From Umbelopsis isabellina (taxonomy: Eukaryota; Mucoromycota; Umbelopsidomycetes; Umbelopsidales; Umbelopsidaceae), in NCBI GenBank assembly GCA_016758905.1, contig JAEPQZ010000007.1, positions 743,595 to 807,594 on the forward strand: a DNA stretch of 64,000 nt, read 5' to 3'. How positions within the stretch are numbered: position 1 is the stretch's first letter; the number at the start of each line of letters is the position of its first letter. The notes beneath the pieces were generated by a model, which worked only from the letters and a program-made list of their open reading frames with translations, made no database searches and had not been told where the DNA came from. The translations under genes and the position numbers were made by a program. Positions 47,839 to 59,498 of this stretch are shown here, piece after piece.

Positions 47839-50639
47839 ATGGGAGACATCAAGAAAGAAGGTTATTTCTCTGTAAAAGAAGACGGCCTGAGAGCATGGAT
47901 GTGGTCTAAAAGATACGGGATTTTGAGAGACCAGACCCTTACGCTTCATAGGAACGAGGTACATACTCGAATATTCACTATATGAAGCGGTGATATACAG
48001 TTTATTAAGGATTCTTATATTTTATAGCAATCCGGACAATGTATCGCTCTCATTTTTCTCAAGGATGTGAAATCAGTTGATCGTAGTGAGACCAAAACTT
48101 ATTCATTCGATCTCGTCACCAAAGACAAGACCTATTCTATAGCTTGCAAGAGCGATGAAGAACTATACTCTTGGATGGACGAAATATATAACGTACGTAC
48201 ATCTTTTCACGCTAATGATTACCTTTCGTCGCTTTGTTAATTTGTGTCTTTCGGTCATAATAGCGCTCACCTCTTGGAGCATCTGGCCCTACAAATTTTG
48301 TACACAGAGTTCATGTTGGTTTCGATCCTATTACAGGAGCTTTCACGGTAAGTCATAAGAGGTGGGTAGAAATGGCGTAAGCCATGAATATGGCGTACTC
48401 ACGTCGTGACTTCTTCCAGGGATTGCCTGCTCAATGGAATGCATTGCTTAAAGGATCCAAAATTACCGCTGAAGATGCTGCCAAAAATCCACAAGCTGTG
48501 CTTGAAGCTCTTGAGTTTTATACGGAACAATCAAAACGTGATAATGAATATGAAATTGAACCCACCAATTCACCAAGCAGCCCTAGCCCTCGATCGCCTG
48601 ATATTCGAAAGCAGCCACATGACAAAAGATCACCATCTCCTTCGTTCAAAGCTACTCGAGCTGCACCTTCACCACCATCATCAAGGTCCGATAATTCATC
48701 TAGAAGACCTCCACCACCTAGACCAATGCGGTCTCAAGAATCTAATGACAGTGGTCTAGAAGGAAGAATGGGCGATATGTCGATTGACCCTCGCGGTAGC
48801 CATACCCGATATCATAGTCCACCATCATCACGATCTGAAACCAGCAGCAAAGACAAGGCAGACTTACAGGGATTGCCCTCTTCTAAATCCAGGTCTCCTG
48901 GTTCACACAGTCCTGGTGCATCTAGTAACTCCTCGTCACGACCTCGTCCACCATTATATCCCAAAGATCTTGCCCGATCTGGATCCAGCAGCTCATCTTA
49001 TACACAAGGTGCTCAAGTTATCCAAAACGCTATGGCAAGATCTAACAGCCAACGCGGCATATCTCCTGGACCATCCTCATCGTCTGATCGACGTGAACGG
49101 GACAGAGAGCGTGAGTTGATTGAAAGAGAAAATGAGCGCCAGATGAGGAGACACAAAGAGCGCGAGGCTGAACATCGTGCAAGAGAAATGGAGCGTAAAC
49201 AACAAAAAGAACGTCAAAAAGAACGAGAACGAGAACGAGAACGGGAGCGAGAGCGAGAGCGTGGACGTGAAAGAGAGCGAGAAAAGGAGTCTGGTCGTGC
49301 ACCACAGCATGCCCCAGGCGATGCGCCGGCAAAGCCTGTTGGACGACGACAAAAGGCACAGCAGATGAATGAAGCTGAAATCATGGAAAAGCTCCGTAAG
49401 TAAAAGTGGCTCAATATATAGCGAATTTCTTGTACTCACTGTTTAACAAATTACTATTCAATTCAATACAGAGAAAGTTGTGTCCCCTGGTGACCCTAAT
49501 CTGCTTTATAAGAAGAGTAAACGTGTAGGACAAGGGTAAGCTACTTGCAACTTTAGTAATATTCGATTTGGAGCATGTTTTAATATCATCTATATAGCGC
49601 TTCTGGCTCAGTATACCTTGCTACACAGCTGTCCACCAGTTTGCGGGTAGCAATTAAACAAATGGACCTTGCGCATCAGGCTCGCAAGGATCTTATCATG
49701 AACGAAATTATGATTATGAAAGAGTCCCACCACGCCAATGTTGTAAACTTTTTGGATTCATTCTTGCTCGGCGGTGATTTGTGGGTAATCATGGAATATA
49801 TGGAAGGAGGAGCATTGACAGATGTCATTGACAACAATGAAATGACCGAGCCTCAGATTGCATCTGTCTGCTTAGAAGTAAGTTACAGAATCAATGTAAG
49901 GATTTGCTCTTCAAGATGGTTAACATATTGCGTTTACAGACAGCCAAGGGCTTAAGCCATTTACATGAACATAATATTATCCATCGTGATATCAAATCTG
50001 ATAACATTTTGTTGAATTTTTACGGACAGGTCAAAATCAGTGAGTGACTTTAGTAATTAGCTAAGAAAAAGATGAGTATAGGTGCTAATGCAATTCTTGC
50101 AGGTGATTTTGGATATTGTGCAAAGTTGACAGATCAAATGAATAAGCGCGCTACTATGGTTGGAACACCTTACTGGGTGAGTAACACTTTTAATTTCATT
50201 CTATAAGTGCATTTTGCGATTCTATCTAATTGGCGCTACTTTAGATGGCTCCTGAGGTGGTCAAGCAAAAAGAATATGGCGCCAAAGTCGACATATGGTC
50301 TTTGGGCATTATGGCAATTGAAATGATCGAAAATGAGCCTCCTTATCTGGATGAGGAGCCATTAAAGGCACTTTACCTCATTGCAACGAATGGTACGCCA
50401 GTTCTAAAGGCACCAGAGGTCCTTTCGAATGAATTGAAGGGCTTCTTGGCGGTATGCCTTTGTGTTGACGTGAAGAGCAGAGCTAGCGCCGCTGAGTTGG
50501 TCGAGGTATGATATTCATTTGATTCACATATAACTGAAGTCGTCCAGCTGCCTAACACCATCATCTTTAGCATCAATTCCTGAAGAAAGCATGCCCCCCA
50601 TCCAGCTTATCCCCATTGCTCAAATTTCGCAATGGTTAA
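47839..50639 (+). CDS. CLA4: p21-activated kinase, Cla4 type (PH, CRIB, kinase)
   Basis: Ten exons (47839-47958, 48028-48192, 48264-48347, 48420-49395, 49472-49535, 49598-49877, 49940-50039, 50103-50176, 50245-50505, 50571-50639) join in phase and give 730 residues. The PH domain (about 5-95: [18 protein letters not shown]) is followed directly by the CRIB/PBD ([30 protein letters not shown]), which binds Cdc42/Rac-GTP. A 230-residue Ser/Pro-rich linker ends in an Arg/Glu repeat. The kinase shows [40 protein letters not shown] and the activation-loop [15 protein letters not shown] plus CRIB marks the Cla4 branch, which controls polarity, septins and hyphal growth at the membrane. The kinase looks catalytically intact. 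Confidence 0.95.
49207..49288 (+). repeat. 6-bp repeats coding for an Arg/Glu run in the PAK linker
   Basis: Near-perfect GAACGA and GAGCGA units encode alternating Arg-Glu pairs ([10 protein letters not shown]) just before the kinase domain. The opposite strand is also open here, which explains long spurious antisense frames. The run probably forms a charged helix; length variation between strains is likely. Confidence 0.75.
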
Positions 50640-50768
50640 AAAAAAATTAGAAACGTAGTTTGTAAACACTGTTTGCCATTATTCTATTTGAGTTTGCACA
50701 ACTAGAGCGATTAAAGTACATGAAGAATCGACACAATCGATGAAACTGAAAATGAATTGGTATATTTA

Positions 50769-51525
50769 TCATGAATGAGTTGTTTGTGGTCCACGACCCT
50801 GCCGATCGCCAGTGCCGTGATGTTTCTTGTAACGAGGTGCGTTTCTGCTTCGTGCTCGTATATCGGTGATAGTTGATTTAGCCGTGATAATGATATGGAC
50901 TGCTGAATTGTTTCGAGTTTGCGTTTGAAGATCTTGTTCCTAAAGATCACGGATCAGCAAAAGTCACTAAGGATAGTTCAATTGAGCCCGTCGTCATCTT
51001 ACCGTATCCTCAGGAACGATATCGTCTATCAACTCAATTGTACCTGTGGTGCATTTGAGATCAACCTGGTATTGCAGCTCGGATTGTATTTTCAGTGAAA
51101 GCTGAAGCGCCTTTTCTATGCTGGCGCCCAGACCGTGTATGGTTATGCTTCGGTATCTATATGGACGAGACGTTAGTATTGGTTGCTGCGTGATTCTTTC
51201 ATCATCTTAATAAACGACGTACTCTTGCAGTAATAGCAATTTTTTCGCTCTCGCAAGCTGTGCTGAGAACGCACTTTTGTTAGAGACATATATATCCGTT
51301 GGTATCGTAGCCGGCTGTTGAGGTGTCCGCTTCTGTATCTCTCCTACAAATGGTTTCACAATTGGTCATAAGTAATCTCGAGTACTCAGTCGACGATTGC
51401 TGCTGCTAGCAATGTTTACAGCCAATATTGTGTCTATAGACCAATCATCAATTTTTGATTCGTTCAGAAGTTAGTATACCTTCTACTTTTATTCGTTTGG
51501 CTGCTGGAGCCTGATCGTGTACCAT
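50769..51525 (-). CDS. POP7: RNase P/MRP subunit POP7 (Rpp20, Alba-like)
   Basis: Exons 51525-51480, 51343-51223, 51156-51003 and 50939-50769 join in phase and give 163 residues. The Alba-like core reads DIYVSNKSAFSAQLARAKKL, YRSITIHGLGASIEKALQLS, VDLKCTTGTIELIDDI and NNSAVHIIITAKS, a good match to the Rpp20/Pop7 pattern HGLGxAIxxAL...TxTVELxDD. With Pop6 it binds the P3 stem of RNase P and MRP RNA and acts in pre-tRNA and pre-rRNA cleavage. The basic C-tail (RYKKHHGTGDRQGRG) likely contacts RNA. The gene converges on the PAK gene with 129 bases between stops. Confidence 0.9.
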
Positions 51526-51705
51526 TTCGCCTTCGAGGTTCAGTCGGCACTGCAAAGGCAATTTTTAAAAAAGACACCTTGTTTGTGACTGCACACGCAA
51601 AGAAGGAAGATTTGGTAGACTCGCTTTTCAAGCTGTGCTGTATATTCTATTCACCATACATTATCTATGGATCTAGTCTTATATCTAGTTATAGAATACA
51701 TTATG

Positions 51706-52628
51706 TTAGATCAAATTAGAACGCTCGGTGCTAGTATCAGTCCAGTCTAATCCGTAACGACTTTTAGGTGGATTATAGTTCTTCAGAGCACTTTCAACTT
51801 CATCAATTGTGTTGCACATTACAAAAATATTCCTATTATCACCGCTGATGAATTGTTCTGGAAAAAGAACAGTTAGAAGGACTAACAAGTAGCGCAGTTC
51901 TGTCTTTATAGCAGATATATCCAATACCTTCAGTACAATGATCAATCCATTGTTTGAACAGGTCGTAGTATCCTTTGGTGTTCAATAATATAATTGGCTT
52001 GGAGTGGATATTGAGCTGAGACCAGGTGATAACTTCCAGTAGCTCTTCCATAGTCCCATAACCTCCTGGGAGAGCAATAAAAGCGTCGCTCTGATGAGCT
52101 TTTTAGAAATCCGATTTTTTGACATGTAGGACAGAGCTCGTACTTACCTCTTCGTTCATCCTTTTCTTTCTAGAATGCATATCAGGAACTATCACTGTCT
52201 CAATTCCTTCTAGTTGAGTGCTTCCTGATCTGTAAAGTGGAACGGGAACTATGCCTTTTGCTGCGCCACCGTCGCCTATCACAGCTTTAGCAACCTCGCC
52301 CATGATACCAACACGGCCCCCTCCTTGAAAATTGATCGTATCACAAATTAGACTTGTGATTAAAAGTGGCTATCAGCAGTTGTATGAGCTTCTTACCATA
52401 TATCAGGTCGTAACCCTTTGCAGCCATCATTTTTCCAAGAGCTAAAAAAAATGCTATTTAATCACCGTAGCAATTGTGTGTTGACTCTACATTTGTTCAA
52501 TGAATGTACAAACCATTTGCCTGTTCCACATATATTGGGTCAGATGGCTGGCTGGCTCCACAAAACACACAAATAGTCTTGATGACTTCAGGCTTTGGAA
52601 CGGGATTTGTAAGTGCAGGTAATGGCAT
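51706..52628 (-). CDS. LOG-family nucleoside 5'-monophosphate phosphoribohydrolase
   Basis: Exons 52628-52514, 52441-52397, 52323-52148, 52090-51928 and 51857-51706 join in phase and give 216 residues. Motifs are [35 protein letters not shown], the [12 protein letters not shown] stretch and the signature [17 protein letters not shown], which carry the nucleotide-binding and catalytic Arg/Glu of LOG proteins (once misnamed lysine decarboxylases). The family releases a free base from a nucleoside monophosphate. In plants it activates cytokinins, and in microbes it acts on AMP-type nucleotides. The size fits the family. The first intron has a less usual GTTTGT donor. Whether this fungus makes cytokinin cannot be judged. 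Confidence 0.92.
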
Positions 52629-53368
52629 AGTATTGTTAATAGCGTTGTCAAAACTGTCAGTACCCCCTTTTTAAATTTTGAATTCAATAAAGTACGGCAT
52701 TCAGGAACCGCAGTCATCTGCATGCTTATTCATTCTTTTAGCCCAACTTGGTTTTTGCTTCCGTGTTTGCAGTCCTTAGCGACAATGACCAATTGGTCGG
52801 TATGCTGCTCATTATGTGCTAGAAATGATTATACTCTTTCGTGCTGTTGTTTGCGACGCTGAGAAGGGTAGAAAGATCACAGAATCAAGCGCCGCCATTT
52901 CGGTGGGAATAGGCAAGCGTGTGCAGCCCAACTGCAAATCCAGTGACGCACTACCGGTAGCTTTGAAATCATTAGGAGGTCATGGAAACTCTATAATGGT
53001 CTAGTGTATATGCTGGATTCACCATAGACGGTCAACCTTTTTGTTGAGTAAGAAGTCTCCCTTGTAAAATGTATTACCACTCTTGATAAATATCTCTCAT
53101 AGTCTTGCCGGCAGAATCAGAGAACCAATGGCGAATTTGCATCATCTACTAATTTGTATTTTCTATTCAGCAATTGTTTTAGGCAAACTAATTTCGTGAT
53201 GAAAGTGCAATATCATGCTTATTTGCCTTGGTTTTTATTACATGCCTTGGAACTCAAAGCTGTCAAAGTGACTGGTAGAGTGTCTTCTATAATTCAATCT
53301 CCGTTATGTCTCCTTTTTTTTTCCACTTCGGACAAAGCAAGTTGTAAAGATTCTTAAGTTATTGTTTA
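52629..53368. other. Divergent region between LOG and MTO1 genes
   Basis: About 740 bases. Frames at 52816-53004 and 53154-53357 are short and show no motif; the first is slightly GC-richer than its surroundings. It presumably holds two promoters. Confidence 0.45.
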
Positions 53369-56040
53369 ATGCTAAGAACGCTTAATAAGTCGGCTACAAT
53401 CTCAGCCAAACTGCCCATACAGCAATTTGCTGTATCGAGATTCCGCTTTCTTTCTACTGCAACCGATATCACTCCGGCCAAAACAGATTTCGACGTTGTG
53501 GTCATTGGGGGTGGTCATGCCGGTGCCGAAGCATGCGCAGGAGCCGCTAGAGCAGGCGCACGAACGCTTCTGATAACTCAAAACCCTGATACAATAGGTG
53601 TGTGAGATTTTTGCGGATTTATAATTGCAGCAGCGCAATTACAATACTAAACTGATTTTTGAACTTATGTTCTCAGGAGAGATGTCTTGCAACCCCTCTT
53701 TTGGTGGCATTGGCAAAGGTATACTCATGAGGGAAATTGATGCTATGGACGGTCTATGTGCTAGGGTGTCGGGTAAGCTATCAACTGAATTTAAAATGAA
53801 TCTATTGATCTTGAGATTGATTTCATTGTTCCCGAAGATCTCTCTGGTATCCAATTCAATATCTTGAACAAGTCTCGAGGTCCAGCTGTGCATGTAAGTA
53901 TTTTCATATAGTTTTGATATCATCTTCAACAGAGTATTGAAGATTATATAGGGACCACGAGCACAAATAGATCGCAAGATTTACAAACGACAAATGCAAG
54001 ATATGTTGCAAAACTATCCAAATTTGACGATATTGTCTGGAAGTGTCCATGATTTGATTATAAAACATGGGAGCCTGAATGTTGACATGACTAGTGGAAA
54101 CATTGGCGCAGAAGTTGGCGGAGTGACACTAGGTAAGCTTTAGTATGCAGAATATAATAAGGAGCCTTAGTTTAACGAGCTATATGATTTTCAGAAAATG
54201 GTAGGAATATCACAGCATCCAAAGTGGTAATTACAACAGGCACTTTCCTGGGAGGAGAAATACATTTAGGTATGTAAACCTCAAGTTCGGTTTGCAAATT
54301 ATTTGAAATGCTAATGGGTTGATTTCGTAGGTTTGAAGGTCTGGCCTGCTGGCCGTATTGATGAAAACCCTTCACTTGGACTTTCCAATTCGTTGAAGAC
54401 TGCAGGATTTCAGCTGGCGCGTTTGAAGACCGGTAAGCACTTTGCATTAGCTATGTTATATGTATGATTATGATAGCTGATGTCAATGTCAACTCAGGAA
54501 CCCCACCAAGACTTGATGGAAAGACTATCAATTACACTGACTTACTTGTACAAAATGGTGACAACCCGCCAGTCCCATTTTCATATCTTCATGATACTGT
54601 TCCATTTGCTGATCAACAAGTGCAGTGTCATCAGACGAGAACAAATTTGGCTACCCATAAAGTTATCTCCGACAACTTTCACCAGTCCATTCATATACGA
54701 GAAACTGTCAAAGGACCTAGATATTGCCCCTCGATAGAATCAAAGATTCAACGTTTCACCCAAAAAGAATCTCACATCATCTGGCTGGAGCCCGAAGGTT
54801 TCGACACCAATTTGGTCTACCCCAACGGAATATCCAACACCATGCCGGAAGACATTCAGTTGCAATTTTTACGAACTATCAAGGGTTTGGAAAATGTGGA
54901 CATGATCCGCCCAGGTAAATTTGATGTGATTACAGGCTCATGATTGTCCTCCTTCTCTGACTTTTGGCTTTACAGCATATGGAGTAGAGTATGATTACGT
55001 TGACCCACGTGAACTGAGATCGACATTGGAAACTAAGCGCATAAAGGGATTATATCTTGCGGGTCAAATTAATGGCACCACAGGATATGAGGAAGCTGCC
55101 GCTCAAGGCATTATCGCAGGCGTTAATGCAGGATTGGCAACTCAAAAGAGAGAGCCGTTGATTCTCGATAGAGCAGACGGTTACATAGGAGTGTTGATAG
55201 ATGATCTTATCACGAAAGGAGTAGAAGAACCCTATAGAGTGTTTACAGCAAGAGCAGAATATCGGCTGTTGCTTCGAGCAGACAACGCAGATACACGTTT
55301 GACTAGAAAAGGTATGAATTACAGACTGACAGGTGTGCTATTGATCCAATCACGTTGACCCATTATATTTAATCAGCACATGATTGTGGAATCGTGAGTA
55401 AGGAAAGATGGGAAAGGTTCAGCAATTCTGATAAAGAACTTGAAGATGCATTGATGGCAATGGAAAATACTAGTCTTTCGCCCGAAAAATGGCAAAAGTT
55501 TGGTGTCTCGGTCAATAGTGACGGAGTTATGCGTAGCGCGCTGGACTTGTTACGATGGCCAAACATAAGCGTACAAAACTTTCACGAAATTATACCAGAA
55601 TTGAAACATATATCACCTGAAATACGCAGAAGAGTGGAAATTGAAGGTATATACTTTTGATCTGTTATAATCCCACTTATATACCTTCTGCAATACTCGC
55701 TAACATTTTACATGTAGGACTTTATAAGCCGTTCATTAAGAGACAAGCACTCGAAGTTGCGGCACTCCGTCGAGACGAAGATATTTTCCTTGATGTTAAC
55801 ATGGATTACAATAGGTAAGAGTTATATTCAAATTCATTGTATCGCTACTGAACGTCTGTTGTTAATCTGATACACTTCAGTTTGAACAATCTCTCCAACG
55901 AAATCCGTCAAAAACTGGCTGTTGTCAGACCTGAGACTCTAGGAGCAGCCAAGAGGATTGAAGGAATGACACCAGCTGCCGTATTTGTACTTTTAAAGCA
56001 TGCACAACGAAGTTCTCCTAGATTCGCTCAAACAATATAA
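53369..56040 (+). CDS. MTO1: Mitochondrial tRNA U34 modification enzyme MTO1 (MnmG/GidA)
   Basis: About ten exons encode around 650 residues. The N-terminus ([20 protein letters not shown]..., Arg/Ser-rich, no acidic residues) looks like a mitochondrial presequence. The FAD site [20 protein letters not shown] follows. Family blocks are [69 protein letters not shown], the NAD-region [15 protein letters not shown], and [20 protein letters not shown]. The C-terminal helical domain ends with [18 protein letters not shown]. With MSS1/GTPBP3 it makes 5-carboxymethylaminomethyl(-type) uridine at the wobble base of mitochondrial tRNAs. An intron from 53772 to 53838 ends with the acceptor GAAG and gives [13 protein letters not shown]. 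The gene starts 107 bases before PRP46 ends the gap. Confidence 0.95.
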
Positions 56041-56147
56041 AGAAACCTGATTTTCAGAGCTATTATTTGAATATGTGTGACTGCCAAAATTTTCTCATAT
56101 TGACCTGCGCTTTTCACAACGTCTTTTGATTGAGTTCAATTCACATA

Positions 56148-57987
56148 ATGTCGCCAGCCGCAGCGGCAACAAAAAAGCAAAACGCAACCAAGCATGCAAA
56201 ACAGGTCTCTAAATCAGCAGAGCTAGAGGAGTTTGAGAAGCTTTTGTCACAATCGGCAAAGCAGACCAGAGAGCTCTTCTCCACAGCATACAGTCAGGCC
56301 ATTATGGATGAACAAGCAAGGTATGTTGTAGTTTCCAAGCAGTACTGATCTTTATCATTTTGTATCTCAGACTTATGTTTATTCGATAGTCAACGTATAA
56401 AACTTACAACCAAGATTCACGACGAATATGATTGCGTTCGAAAATTGCCTGAAGCACTGATTAAGCAGCAAAACGAAGCAAAGAAAAATGCACAAAAACG
56501 AACGGCAGATCAAGCTGCATTAGCAAAGAAAACGACCCTTGAAGAAGCTGGTGATGATGCTGATGGCGAAGAATCCAACAGCTCTGTTCAGCAACTTATT
56601 GACAGCATTCCTGAAAAGTCCAATGGGTATGTTACAATGTTCATTTAAGTTACTTCTATTAACTGACATACTAATCCCTCTTAACTGAATCATTTAGAGC
56701 CTCGGCCCAAGCAGGAACAGTGGCGCTAAGATCGAATAATCCATTCCCTGATCTTCCAGATAGCAGCGGTGGTTCACTTGTACGACGAGCGCAAGCGAAA
56801 GCAATCAAACCTGTCTGGCACGCACCTTGGAAACTTATGCGTGTTATCAGTGGCCATTTAGGCTGGGTTCGATCTGTCACCGTTGAACCTGGTAACAAAT
56901 GGTTTGCGACAGGCGCTGGTGATCGCACAATTAAGGTAAATTATAGGTTGCTCAGTGGGTACTTATTAATGCTTGTTTAATAACCAAAGTATTAGATTTG
57001 GGACTTGGCTTCTGGTACTCTGAAGCTTTCACTTACAGGACACATCAGCACAGTTCGTGGAATTGCAGTATCCAACCGTCATCCGTATCTGTTTTCTTGC
57101 GGTGAGGACAAGATGGTCAAATGTTGGGATTTAGAACAGAACAAGGTCATTCGCCACTATCACGGACATTTGTCCGGCGTTTATTCGCTTAGTTTGCACC
57201 CTACGTTAGATCTCCTTGTTACTGCTGGTCGAGATGCTACTGCTAGAGTAAGTGTTTTGTTTTCTGAACAACAAGAGCGAGTAGCCACGAGCGTATATTA
57301 ATTTATGTCCATTAGGTCTGGGACATGCGAACAAAGCATGGTATTCACGTTCTGACGGGACATACATCTACCGTATCAGATGTGAAATGCCAAGAAGCAG
57401 ATCCACAAGTCATCACTGGATCAATGGATAGCACAATAAGATTATGGGATTTGGCTGCTGGTAAAACTATGTCGACTTTGACACATCACAAGAAGAGTGT
57501 ACGTGCTCTTGCACTGCATCCCACAGAATTTGGATTCGCCAGTGGAAGTGCCGACAATATCAAGGGATGGAAATGTCCAGAAGGCACATTTATGCAAAAC
57601 TACGAAGGAAATAACTCTATAATCAATACCTTATCTATCAATGCCGATGGTGTAGTCTTCTCCGGAGGTGACAATGGTTCTATGGCATTCCATGACTGGA
57701 GGTCTGGTCACCGATTCCAGTCGGTTGAGACGACAGTTCAACCTGGTTCACTTGATGCAGAAGCTGGTATTTTTGCTAGTACTTTTGATCAAACAGGCTC
57801 ACGTTTGATTACGTGTGAAGCGGACAAAACCATCAAAATTTGGAAAGAAGATGAAGATGCTGTAAGTTTGCAAACATTTGATATCTTCCCAAATTCTATT
57901 GTATATTAACTCGACCTTTTCCTCATTTAGACGGAAGAATCATATCCATTAGATTGGAGACCGACTATTAAGCGAAGACGATATTAA
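56148..57987 (+). CDS. PRP46: Pleiotropic regulator 1 (PRP46/PLRG1) WD40 splicing factor
   Basis: About six exons encode roughly 470 residues. The start at 56148 is the first ATG of the frame. A charged N-terminal helical region ([19 protein letters not shown]) precedes seven WD40 repeats. Characteristic sequences are [91 protein letters not shown] and [15 protein letters not shown], which are specific to PRL1/PLRG1/Prp46. It is a core part of the Prp19-associated complex and is needed for catalytic activation of the spliceosome. The C-terminus ends basic (PTIKRRRY). It converges with PSF1, 104 bases between stops. Confidence 0.96.
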
Positions 57988-58091
57988 GTCTCTAGATGTA
58001 GTTGCACAATTTATTGCTGGCATTGATGTTCTATGTACAAAAAAAGATTGATTACCTATATATTACAAATGTTGCTACAAATTGCTATCAA

Positions 58092-58685
58092 TCAAACGTG
58101 TTTCAGATAACCCGAGCGAATCAATGATTCAACATCGGTTCGCCTAACATAGAACTGACTGCCACGCTTTAAATTCAAAACACCATATTCGGTTTGAACT
58201 TCCCCGGCATCCTTGAGTACTCGCACTTCGATAAAGAGATCTACGGGAGGATCCAGTCCAATCCCACCATTTCCACCCAAGTCAATCTCCATGAAGTTTT
58301 GTTTGTAAGACGTAATTAGGTCAGCGTGCTCTTTGGCGAAATCGATTTCAGGTCCACTTAAGCAAACGCGATTTTCATTGCCTAACGCGTTGCCTTGATC
58401 CCATGTAATCTGCTTGACACGATTGGCGCGTTGTCGATGATAGGCCATAAGAACACGTTTGTTACGTTTGACCGTCAAGTGATGAACAAGGATGCTGGTG
58501 ACAGTAGACGCGTTGTTTTGTAATTCCGATTGCATTTCTGCTTTGATCTTGTCAATGACCGAGCACAGAAAGCGAATCTCTCGGCAGATACTTCGAACGA
58601 GATCTTCATTATAGGGAGCCAGGATTTCAATAGTTCTTTTTGCTTCCTTGGCAAGCTTATACGCGCTGTCACCGAAGGTTGACAT
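58092..58685 (-). CDS. PSF1: GINS complex subunit PSF1
   Basis: This intronless gene of 197 residues begins MSTFGDSAYKLAKEAKRT. The A-domain helices include YNEDLVRSICREIRFL, VHHLTVKRNKRVLMAYHRQR and RVKQITWDQG; the IxRNKRxLxAYxxxRxxxI pattern is diagnostic of Psf1. The C-terminal B domain carries PPVDLFIEVRVLKDAGEVQT and RGSQFYVRRTDVESLIRSGY. GINS joins Cdc45 and Mcm2-7 to form the CMG replicative helicase. The length matches the family (about 200). The downstream shared flank with PRP46 is very short. Confidence 0.95.
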   Translation of the reverse strand: MSTFGDSAYKLAKEAKRTIEILAPYNEDLVRSICREIRFLCSVIDKIKAEMQSELQNNASTVTSILVHHLTVKRNKRVLMAYHRQRANRVKQITWDQGNALGNENRVCLSGPEIDFAKEHADLITSYKQNFMEIDLGGNGGIGLDPPVDLFIEVRVLKDAGEVQTEYGVLNLKRGSQFYVRRTDVESLIRSGYLKHV

Positions 58686-59161
58686 GACGAATCACAGTAG
58701 TGAATGCTTCCAAGCAAAAGACTGACTTGCAAAATAAAAAATGGTCCCCCAACGAAATTCGGATATGAATGTAATTCAGCCAGGTACCGTTTTTAGCCCT
58801 AAATCTTTCTCTAAAATCCAGCGTACAAGCAGGAGCCCGTGAATCTAGTCGATCTCAGTATGAGGTAAGAATGCATTAGAGCATATGTAAAATTATTGCA
58901 TCCTTAGTGAACTATACGTTTATGACAGTGTGACAAAGCATTATAGTAAAAGTGGCTATATGCACTAATTGCTAACGATGGCTTCCACTCCTTTTGTTGT
59001 CATAAGGTGCGTTGTTGCACAAAACCGGCTTATATAAAATAAAGCTGGGCACATGTAATGAATTCAGGCAGGACAATCTTCATCTCTCTTCCATTCCTTT
59101 TACTCGCAAGCATACCCCTCACTTGTCCCACATCCTGACACTCATTTGATATTTAACAACT
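58686..59161. other. Divergent promoter region of PSF1 and the small secreted peptide
   Basis: About 475 bases. A clear TATA box lies at 59031-59039, followed by a pyrimidine-rich leader (59083-59140) toward the peptide gene. Nothing else was recognised. Confidence 0.5.
59031..59039 (+). promoter_or_regulatory. TATA box of the small secreted peptide gene
   Basis: TATATAAAA stands 123 bases before the ATG at 59162. A CT-rich stretch between 59083 and 59140 resembles the initiator and leader region of strongly expressed fungal genes. This supports 59162 as a real transcribed gene. Confidence 0.55.
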
Positions 59162-59323
59162 ATGCAAAGATATATCCTTCTATCAACATTACTTGCGATA
59201 ATCGTCAGCATGGTTTCGGCTTTGCCTGTACTTGACAGTGATTTAGCGGCTAGTCCGTTTATTCACGAACAACGTCGATCAATGCAAGAAATAGGCAAAC
59301 AAGGAAAATTTACGAAGCCATAA
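59162..59323 (+). CDS. Small secreted peptide precursor (53 residues)
   Basis: This frame is short but has coding hallmarks. It opens with a classic signal peptide, residues 1-20 (MQRYILLSTLLAIIVSMVSA), with an A-x-A-like cleavage site before LPVLDSD. The remaining 33 residues are hydrophilic and have no cysteine. A dibasic Arg-Arg at 38-39 could be a Kex2-type processing site, leaving a 14-residue basic peptide (SMQEIGKQGKFTKP). A TATA box and CT-rich leader lie upstream. The architecture is that of a pheromone-like or other processed peptide precursor, but there is only one candidate peptide copy and no CAAX end. Function is unknown and the processing is inference. Confidence 0.6.
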   Translation: MQRYILLSTLLAIIVSMVSALPVLDSDLAASPFIHEQRRSMQEIGKQGKFTKP

Positions 59324-59498
59324 CACGGCATACAACTAACAACGCTGTGCGCTGTTATGTTATATATATTTTTTACAAGAAGATTCCCCTTTAGCTCAAT
59401 TCAAAGCCTGTATTCGAATGAATTGCTATGAGAATAAAATTTGAATTAGCACAACAGTTTTGTCCAGCTCATCTTTTGTACTACAGTATTTGGGAAAA

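Noticed and set aside
52816-53004. A 62-residue plus-strand frame in the LOG/MTO1 gap
   Set aside because: No recognisable motif, promoter signal or splice partner; could be chance in a slightly GC-richer patch.
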